The position numbers were made by a program, and so were the translations under genes. From Patella vulgata (Eukaryota > Mollusca > Gastropoda > Patellidae): a stretch of 64,000 bases of DNA. Below, piece by piece: positions 24,401 to 35,100 of the stretch (its first letter is position 1; each line of letters opens with the position of its first letter). Below the pieces are notes generated by a model, which saw only the letters and a list, made by a program, of their open reading frames with translations, had not been told where the DNA came from and made no database searches. The stretch is from positions 9,830,001-9,894,000 of the forward strand of contig NC_065887.2 of NCBI RefSeq assembly GCF_932274485.2, in the 5' to 3' direction.

Positions 24401-25810
24401 GTTCTCATTTCCGTGAAGAAAGCACCACGATGAACACAGCGGAAATGTGAAATATATCTGAAAGAATTCAGTTTGTCGGCAACAACACTTAAACCAGCTT
24501 GCTACAAGAAAAAATGAGGTGGGATTTAATGTCCACTAGATCATTTTAGGACTGAAGTATGGTATATCGATATTTCAGGGATCTTTAGCAGTGAGAGAAA
24601 TGAAATGAAATGGGGTTTACTACGATTCTGCTTTGACAAGGCTAATGAAGGCAGTTCAAAGCCATACAGTGTGCTATAAGGTAAATTTTTCCCAGATAGC
24701 AGCGCTACAGCCTACTCTTATATTGAATTCCAACTGCCAAGGGTTCTTTTACGTCCCATCCAAACAACTAGACAGCTATCCTTGTCAGGGCCTCCATCCT
24801 GCACCACTGACATGGGGAAACCACGCTGGAAAAATCTAAAGCTTTTTCTTGGCCAACACCGGAACTTTTCGCCAATAAACAATTTGTGACGTCATTTTAG
24901 CCCTTTTGCTCATCGAAACATAGATTAGAGTATGAGGAGAAGGACTAAAATGACGTCACAGATTGTTTATTGACGAAAAGTTCCTACTACCCATGGAGAA
25001 TGGCGGAAATTACTAACGTTGAAATTTACCTATTGCAGGTAATATTGACATTCGGGATCGTGTTATACTTATGGAAAGGATATGTTGACATAATTACTTG
25101 CAATATTTAAAAAAATTTCAACCTTTTCAGGTGAACTTTAAACAAACGTTTCACAGTAATGAAAGACATTGCTACCAAAGTAGAAAAAATCAAAAAATGG
25201 GGTTTAACATCCACGCGACACAAACTAATGGACACAAGTAGAAATTAATTGATAGTTTTACCTGCATGAGATTTAAACCAGACGCTGATCGTAGATTACC
25301 TGTAGCCAGGAAATAATTCATGGAATTTGTAATATCACTCACTCTATTTATAGCTGTTAAAAATTTCCCTAAAATATTAAAAAAAAATACAAATAACTTG
25401 TAGCAACAGCCACTAAATTAATAAAGGAGAGAGGTGAAATAAAATGAAATGGGGTTTAACGTCCTACTGTTTTGCTCCTAAACTGGGCTAATGAAGACGA
25501 GCATATGTCATGCAGTGTGCTATAAGGGAAATTTTGCACGGGCAGCGGCGCTACAGCCTACTCTTATATCGAATTCCAACTGCCAAGGGATCTTTAATGT
25601 GCACGCCAATTTGTACACGGGACCTCGGTTTTTCGTCCCATCTGAATGACTAGACAGCTGTCCTTGTCAGGCCCTCCGTCCTGCATCACTGACAAGGGGA
25701 AACCACGCCGGAAAATCTGGATGAACTTTCTCGGCCAATGCAGGGATCGAACACCCGACCTCCAGGCTAGCGAGCCAGCGTCCTACCCACTTAACCATGT
25801 GATCCCCTAA

Positions 25811-25845
<35 letters not shown>

Positions 25846-28800
25846 GGTTTTAACATCTACTTGATACAAACCAGGTCATTTCGGGACTAACATATGGTTC
25901 ATGGATGTCATTAGAAGCCGGCAACCGGCAAATTTCGCCGTTTACATTAGGCCAATTTCCGGCTACTTTTCAGCTAAAGAAGATCAGCAATTTAATTTTA
26001 ATAAAATAATTTGGCATTATATTAATTGAAACTAATTTAATTCCTAAACGCAAAGCACACAGACGTATCAACTAACCAGTTTTTTCGTTGATACTCAAAG
26101 AATTACGACCTTTCTCCCAATCTCCGGCACAGAAGGCTATTTCTCACGGTAAATGTTCATAATTATGCCAATGCTAGTTTTACTTTCAAAAAGGGAGGTA
26201 ACCCCCTTACTTCCGTTGTATAAATTGACCTCATGATTGGCTGAATTTGACCGGAAACTTCTTATTCCAGTAGTATGCTTGTGGGTTAATAAAAGTATAT
26301 TGTAATCAAGGAGGAGTAATAGCAGAGTTCATGAGCGTACCTAATAAAATAAAGACCTGTACTGACTGTACAAGGTCCGTTCCCTTACTGTCATTTTTCC
26401 TCATGGCTAGTAGTAAACGTCTATACGATTTTGACAGTTCTCCCGTGAACAGAAAGAAAACGTTTCATGCTACGTGACTTGAGCGTGAAATCGGAAGCCA
26501 TTGGCATTGAGTGATTGACTGAAATTTAGCGGCCTTTCAATCTGCGATTTTAGATTACTTTTTCGTTTAAATATATTACTAGCGGTTGTATTATAATGCT
26601 TTAATATCGATCTCAAGATACAAAAATAGTCGGTCTCAAAAGTTATAGAAATATAAGTGCTATACTGTTTATGTGGGAGGCCCTTGCGGGAAAATAAAAC
26701 TCTGATGTCACGTTTCCAGGGATTTCCATTCACGCGATTACACCCATAATTAGAAAACGGGATTTATCGGTTTTGCAGACTGAAATTTGCTAATTCCGAA
26801 TAAATGCAGCCTGCCTTTTATCTGGTATCATGAAGATTAAAAATATTTTATATATTTTTCAAGTTGTTACGATTTTATAAGTTTTAGCAAAGCCTAAACT
26901 AATATTCACGGATTTCAGTTTTAAAATTGGTAGACATGCAATTCTATAATAAGGCTTATCTTAAGACTTTACTCAGATATGACTGAAAAGCACTTATTTG
27001 GATTATTAAAGTTTTTTGGATAGATTTTTTATTTATATTTTCACAAAATGTTTTAAAAAAAACTTTCTGTCATTTAAAATATTGACCCGAAACGCACCTA
27101 ACGCCATAACACACTCCCCACCCTTCGGTTTGCCCGCAGATTCAGGCCTGGGGCCCTAAACATTTGCTGCCCCTGACTTTAGCAAAATTTCCGGTTACTT
27201 GAAAAGTTAGTGACATCCCTGATATGGTTGGTTCTATTTTATTTCAATAATTTGCTTGAGTGTAGCGGTCTTTAGCAGTGGGAGTAAACCAGAGGACCCG
27301 GAGAAAACCCACGAGGGTGGACAGGCGATAAATTAATAAAGGATCACATGTTGAACTTGTGACAATCTACAAACAGCCCCAACGTCGTCGCGCAGAATGA
27401 AGTAATTTGACTGATATTTTCAAGATACTCCCTTTTCATTATCTAGACTTTAACTATTATAGCGAGAACTGCCAGCTCTTTATCTAAATCTTCACTCGGC
27501 TTTATGGGGTGCTCATAATACTGATATGGGCACGTTGGCTGTGGCATTGTATTGCTTGGTCTTTACATAATGTATGTTTAAATAGTTGGTTACAATATTT
27601 GTAGATATACTTACTGAAATCAAGTGTAAACGCCATACCCTGATGTCTAGCCATTTTATCTATATTTATTTTAGCTGCTATTAACCAACTTTCTAATCTC
27701 TCCTTTAAACAAATAATATATCCATTTAATAAATGAAATGAAACTAATTTTTAACATGCTACTTTTCTGCATCGACTGGACTATTGAAGATGGGATCATT
27801 TAATAAGTAAATTACATATTGTAATTCACATCTCATCATGAAACTGAATACATTAGAAGCCCATGTTTGATTGAATCACCCTTTTTTTTCAATACACAGT
27901 TCATAGATGTTAGAAGGGTTGGGGTACAAAATCCTATGGTTACTTTTTCAGGAGTTCAATACCAAGGTGGGAGGAGGGTAAGGGACAAATTGATATGGTT
28001 ACTCAGACATCCCTGAAAGTTTCTCCAGGGTAAAATCTGGCCTCCTGATCCCTCATCAAGAATAAGAGAAACTCTAACATTATGTTGGTTAATTAATTCA
28101 GTACTAACATGCCTCTTTTAGCGATTGAACTTTCAGAAAACAGCAGAACACAATACATATATATAACGCTTTCACATTTGTCCTCTTTTCTAAATTTGTA
28201 TGCTTGATAAAAACCAGTGATATTTTGTGGAAACATCGTGTGTATACAATATAGTGATTATTATCCATAGAACTGTGTTGTGTTATATTTTATTCAATAG
28301 CTAAATGCTATTTAAAGATTACGACTTTCACAATATTCTAGTCTTCAAGGGATACATATTTTCAAAATTCCCAAAATTACAATTAGTTAATTTCAACGAA
28401 ATGAAATGGCGTTTAACCTCCCAACTGTTCTGCTCCCAATGGGCTAATGAAGACGGGCATACACCATATAGTCTGCTATTCGGGTAAATTTTGTGGACAG
28501 CTTCACTCCAACCTACTCTTATATGGAATTCCCACTGCTAAGGGATCTTTTATATACACACCAATGTGTACACGGGACCTCAGTTTATACATTACCCCTT
28601 ACCAGACCCTCTGTCCTGGCACCACTGACAAGGGAGAATCACGCCGGAAAATCCCGATGAACTTTCACGGCCAATGCAGGGATTGAACATATGACCTCCG
28701 GGTTAGCGAGCCGACCTGACTCCCGACATTAAACGAGCAATGCATGTTATAATTATCATGTAGTTAATTACCTTTAAGAAGATAAGTAATAAATGTCCAC

Positions 28801-31800
28801 TTAATAAAACCTCCTGGTTCATTGGATTATCTGGACTTTCTTCCGCACATTTTCCCTTTGCAAAAACAAACAACTTTTGAGTAATATACCTGGAAAGTTT
28901 AAATATTAATAGGTTAGATTTGTAACATATCTTACTAAGGAGAGGACTTGTGTATCATCATATTTTACTTTTCCAAAATGTAAGATCTACTGTTCTGCTC
29001 CTAAACTGGGCTAATGAAGACGGGCATATGCCTTACAGTGTGCTATGAGGGAACTTTGCCCAGGCAGCGGCGCTACGGCCTACTCTTATATTGAATTCCA
29101 ACTGTCAACGGATCTATTATGTGCACGCCAATGTGTACACAGGACCTTGATTTTTCGTCCCATTCGAACGACTAGACAGCGGTCCTTGTTAGTCCCTCCA
29201 TCCTGCATCACTGACAAGGTCGAAACCACTTTACTTTTCGAAAAGGGGGGGGGGGGGTGACTGACTGAATGGCTTAACGTGCGTGCTTTAGATCATAAGG
29301 TCTGTATTTGAGTCAAATGACATGGATATGGATTCCAATACCCACTTGTACTTGACGTGTGTTTTCTCTGGATCGTCTGGTTTCCTCTGACTGCTAAAGA
29401 TCCCTACGCAAAAACAACTTATTGAAATAAGAGAGAGAGAGAGAGAAATGGGGTTTAACGTCCACTCAGGACTAACATATGGTTTAATTTTTTATTTATT
29501 TCAATAATTTGCTTGCGTAGGGGTCTTTAGCAGTGGGAGGAAACCAGAGGACCTGGAGAAAACCCACGAGGTTGGACAGGCGAACCTACTACTTGTCACG
29601 TACAACCGGGGATTCGAAACCACGCCAGTTGACTCAATGACAGACCGTATGATACAGCGCGCTAACCATTCGTCCATCCCCCCCCCCCCATTATTGAAAT
29701 AAAATTGAGACATATGTTGGTTTCGAAAGAACCGGGTATTTGATTTGTCGAGTGAACGTTAAATCCTATTTCTCTCTCTCTCTTCTCTTCTAAAAGCCAA
29801 TCATTCTGCTACCAGATCTTACTTTTAAAAAAAGATAAATACTTACACTAACAGATGAAATTTATCTATGTTTGAATCTAGATGAATACAAATACATTTT
29901 CTGAAATACACAAATAATATATAAACTAAGATATATCAACTCATGAAAATCATATTCTCTAGAATAATCTCAAATGGAAAAAAAAACACCCTGTTTACTA
30001 ACAGAAACAAAATTTCTGTCATTGTATTAATTAGTTGGATCCCAAATCTTGTATATAATGTCATATGAGAAAATTTTAGAATCAAATCAATATTTTTGCA
30101 GTGACAGAGATTGATTGCCTAAGAAAGATTGTAAAAGAACACAGGTTCAAAAGGAGAAGGGCATATCTCTTAGGCGTTTTTGGCTCTAAAACATTTATTA
30201 ATGAAAGTACATTTTAAAGTATTTTAATATTAAGGGTGTTTATTGGATGATAAAGAGCTGGGTAGCGAAATTTGCGAAAAAGAATGTAACTTACTCTAAC
30301 AAGAAATTGGCAATATCTTTATTTGTATACCATTCGGGTAAATTTAATTTCACTCGAAACTTTTCACCAATAAAATCTAACATACTGTCTTGAGTTAATA
30401 ACTTCTCTTTTAATACTTCTCGTAACATATTCACAATACATCTGTTAAAATAAAACACAAAACATCTGTTAAAATAAAACACAATTAATACTTCTCTCAA
30501 CTTATTCACAATACATCTGTTAACTGTTAAAATAAAACACAATTAATACTTCTAGTAACATATTCATTCACAATACATCTGTTAAAATGAAACAAAATAC
30601 TGGTAATAATAACATGATTACTGTTCATTTTGTGAAATGCAGAAATTATTGTATGGATCTGATTGTATTTCTAATGAGGAGTCCACTATTATATCAACTG
30701 GCTCCTACAGAATCCCTACAAAAAGTGATTTTCACAAAAATTACAGCCAAAGAGAATTGCATCCAATAGAAACTGTATTTAATTGAATAGTAGAATTATT
30801 CAGAATATTTTAAGCTTCACAATAAGTGTCCCAGTAACTACCCTTTTAAAATACAGACAGAGAGAGAGAGAGAGTTTAACTCCACTCTACACAAACTAGG
30901 TCATTTCGGGACTAACATATCGTTCGATTTTATTTCAATAATTATTCGATTGCACGTAGGGGGCTTTAGCAGTGGGAGGTAACCAGAGGATCCGGAGAAT
31001 ACCCACGAGGTTGAACAGGCCACCCCACTCCATGTCACCTACAACCAGGGATTCAAAACCATGCCACTTTAAAATACAATGTAAGTATCCTAGTAACATA
31101 CTCTTTAAAATAAAATTCTAGCAACATACCCTTTAAAATAAGTGTCCTCTTCATAACCTCGGGTCATTTCGTCATATATATATTTATCTGATACATCTAC
31201 TAATGCCTGCAATAAAATATGTACCGGTATACAAAAATTGATAAAGATGCTGTTGTTAACTTCGGTTTCAATTGAAACACTTACCAACACTTCCAGTGAA
31301 ATTCATATTATAATATAGAGTGCTTTACTGAGGTCAAAATTACATCAACTTGCATTATGCAAAAAAAAAAAAATAAAGTGTTAAGCCACGTTAAAAAATA
31401 ATACATTTCTGATAGTTACATTTAAAACAAAATTGAACGTCTCCCAATTTTGAGAGAGAGAGAGAAATGGGGTTTAATGTCCACGCGACACAAACTAGGT
31501 CATTTCGGGACTAACATATGGTTTTAATTTTATTTCAATAATTCGCTTACGCGTAGGGGTCTTTAGCAGTTGGAGGAAACCGGAGGACCCGGAGAAAACC
31601 CACGAGGTTGGACAGGCGACCCTACTCCTTGTCACCCAATTTTGATTTCTTACCTTTAATATGAAAACAACTGGTACAAAAAATCTATCTTTCTGGTGAC
31701 CGAATTCCAACATGGCTGTACCATTGGAAAGATAATGTAGAATACAAGACTGCAAAACATAACACCAATAAACACAACTTTAAAAAAAAAAGTTGATGAA

Positions 31801-32123
31801 GGTAGAACTTATAAAATAAAGTAAATTTTGTCAATAAATCGGCAAGATATCTTTCCGTAATTAAAAAAAAAATGTGAACAGACTGACAGAAGCTACTGTT
31901 TATGTCGACATTATATATGGTAATATGAAAATGTCTTACATTTCCTGACTGATCGTTTCTGACTGATCGAAGCTGAATACCATATTCTGTATAAAACGGA
32001 CCTCGTGCTTTCCATCCATTTCTTTTCAGACATAGTGGCTGTAATAAACAGAGTAGAACATAGAGGCTGTAATAAACAGAATAAAACAGACATAGAGGCT
32101 GTAATAAACCAACTACAGAGTAC

Positions 32124-32155
<32 letters not shown>

Positions 32156-35100
32156 TAATGTCCATTCAACACAAACTAGGTCATTTCGGAACTAACACAT
32201 GGTTCCATTTTATTTCAATCATTCGCTTGTGTGTATTGGTCTTTAGCAGTGGGAGGAAACCGGAGGACCTGGAGAAAACCCACGAAGTTTGACTGGCGAC
32301 CCTACTCCACACCAATTGATTCAATGACAGACCTTATGATTGAACGTGCCATCCAACCCCCGTAAAACATAGGCAGTAAAAAACAGACAAAGTGGCTGTA
32401 AAATACAAACTACAGAGTAAAGACAAAGATTGAAAATGTAATATATATAGCTACTTATTCAACCTTTATTCTGGCATGCTTGGCCTTTAATATTAGCAAA
32501 TCTATACTTGAGTTTTAATATGAACTTTCTTTTTAAGGGCATTGTAAATGAAACATTTACAAGTTAATCGACCGACTTACGTAATTTCTTCTCTGCATGA
32601 TCAACATTCTAATCACTTTTTCTTTTCCATTAACTATAAAATATCCTCCCATTTCCTGTAAAAAAAAAAGTTTTTATCAAGGTAAAATTGATAACTTTCT
32701 TCTTAATGTCTAAAAATTTAATTGAATTCAGTTCAATATGTGAATCAAGGGCTGGCTCAATAACAAGGTCTCGGGTTTAGTCCCGATGTTGGCGAAGAAA
32801 GTTCCTGGGATTTTAAAGCCAGGTTTCCCCCCATGATCCTGAATAAAGGGCTGACTCAATAACCAGGTCTGGGGTTCAGCCCCATGTTGGTGAAAAAAGT
32901 TCCCGGGATTTTAAGCCAGGTTTACCCCCATGTTAAAGAAGCAACGACCATGTTTTTTACAACGTCTAGCCGTTGCTAGATTAGTCTAACTAAACTTCAC
33001 AATCTTATAGGTCTGTTATCTCTCTTTACCGGTGACAGGTGAACAATAGCGTTGTCCAATTGAAGGTTATCACACAAAAACACTCAAATCAACTATGGCG
33101 ACCTACACGAACACCTTGACATTGAACAAACCTTGATCTTTTCAACTTGATTATTACAGGTAAACATTTTAGACGGAAAGCGCGAGACTTGGTAATTGCG
33201 ATGATATTTTCTATCAGCTGAGTTAGCTGTCAATAGAAATTAGTGCAGGGTATTACGCGAAGGGCTTCATAAGATGAAGGCTATGGAGTTAAAGTGAGGT
33301 CAAGTCTTCTATTGAAGATGGCTTTCCCCTTGTCAGTGGTGCAGGGTAGGAAGGTCTGGCAAGGAACAGAATCTAATCATGTGGATGGAGCAAAAATCTG
33401 AGGTGTTGTGTACATTTTGGTGTGCACGTTAAAGAATCCTTAACAGTTGGAATTTGATGAAGTGGAAGTTAAAGTGAAACTGTCCAAACAAAACAATTTA
33501 CATTAAAGCACACTGCATGACATTTGCCAATCTACATTTTCGGTCGTTCTCAATAACAATATTGTAGATTGTCAAGCCTGGAAATAAGGCACCTGTCACA
33601 GACAATGTCAGGCACAGATTCAGGCTTTGTCAGGCACAAAACTTCTGGTGCTTATCATTTTGTCCGGCACGGAATTGTTTTTTTTATTGATATTATTAAT
33701 ACATGTCCGGCACTAAGTTGAAATTGTCAGGTACTATTTAATTAGTGCCTGACATTTTGTCAGGTATATCTAAAACCGTTATTTCCAGGCTTATAGATTG
33801 TATCTGATAAGTCGTATGACTTAAAGAAATAAATAAAGTAAAGCATTATTCCGGTTGGTAAGTAAAATTAGGATGTTATACCCATTTCATTCCAATGTAA
33901 AGTCTACAGTTATATTTCTTAAATTTACACTGATTGTTTGGATATAAGTATAAGCGTAAACTGTATAAAATATTACCTCATTTTCCTCTCCATGTTTGAT
34001 TAACTCTGCGGGTTTAAGTTGTGATAAATTACAGGCATCTGACTGAAAACAAACAAAAACAGTTTATTATTATTCTGAATATTTTGAATTATTCTGAATA
34101 TTTTGAATTATTCTGAATATTTTGAATTATTCTGAATATTTTGAATTATTCTGAATATTTTGAATTATTCTGAATATTTTTAATTATTCTGAATATTTTT
34201 AATTATTCCGAATTATTCTGAATATTTAACACTGAGTTTATAGCAACTACTGAATGTATAACAACTACTGTAGCACAAAGACATAAAGGACATAAACCTC
34301 CTAACTTAATATTAAGAATAGAGCTATATGCCCTTTTATAAAATATTTTCAAATATCACAGATGTCTGAGTACTAACACTGAATTTATAGCAACTAGCAA
34401 AGATTATCAGGGGCTAACCCTCTAACTCAATATTATGACCTTTTATCAAATATTTTCAATCATCACAGATGCTTGAGCACTAATATCCCAGCATGATATA
34501 TGTCTATCCTCACTCTACAATATCATTCAACTACATTTTCTCTGTGTAGTGCTTTTAACCGATGAAGGCACTTCTACCCTAAGAAACCTTTTCCTTACAA
34601 GCCTATAATCATACCAAGTGCTGAACTTTTAAACAGGGGAAGCAACCCTTCTACAGAGAGAGAGAGAAATGGGGTTTAACGTCCACTCGACACAAACAAG
34701 GTCATTTTGGGACTAATATATGGTTCAATTTTATTTCAATAATTCACTTGCGCGTAGGGATCTTTAGCAGTGGGAGAAAACAAGGTCATTTCAGGACAAA
34801 CACATGGTTCAATTTTATTTCAATAAATCGCTTGCGCGTAGGGGTCTTTAGCATTGGGATAAAACCGGAGGACCCTGAGAAAACCCACGAGGTTGGACGG
34901 GCGACCCTACTCCTTGTCACGTACAACCGGGGAATCGAAACCCCGCCAGTTGACTCAATGACAGACCGTATGATACAGCGCAGCACGTACGTGCTAACCA
35001 TTCGGCCATCCAACCCCCCAAAACAACCCTTCTACAAGTAACTGACTTCTCACAAGCCTGAAAGCTTACAATTTACAGAAATTTTAAACAATGGAAGGTT

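Larger units (their letters stand above)
25429..27328 (-). mobile_element. SINE-2 copy broken up by two later insertions
   Basis: A 5'-truncated SINE-2 flanked by the 15-bp duplication TAAATTAATAAAGGA at 25414-25428 and 27329-27343. Its (GA)n tail was hit by a SINE-1 (25434-25807) and its body by a hAT-like element (25900-27221). The surviving body is at 25820-25899 and 27230-27328 (TTTTATTTCAATAATTTGCT, GGTCTTTAGCAGTGGGAG, GGACCCGGAGAAAACCCACG). Confidence 0.94.

Noticed and set aside
26470-26733. 87-codon frame in the hAT-like element as a transposase
   Set aside because: No RNase H-like, BED or dimerisation motif visible, and it is antisense to the more protein-like start at 26403.
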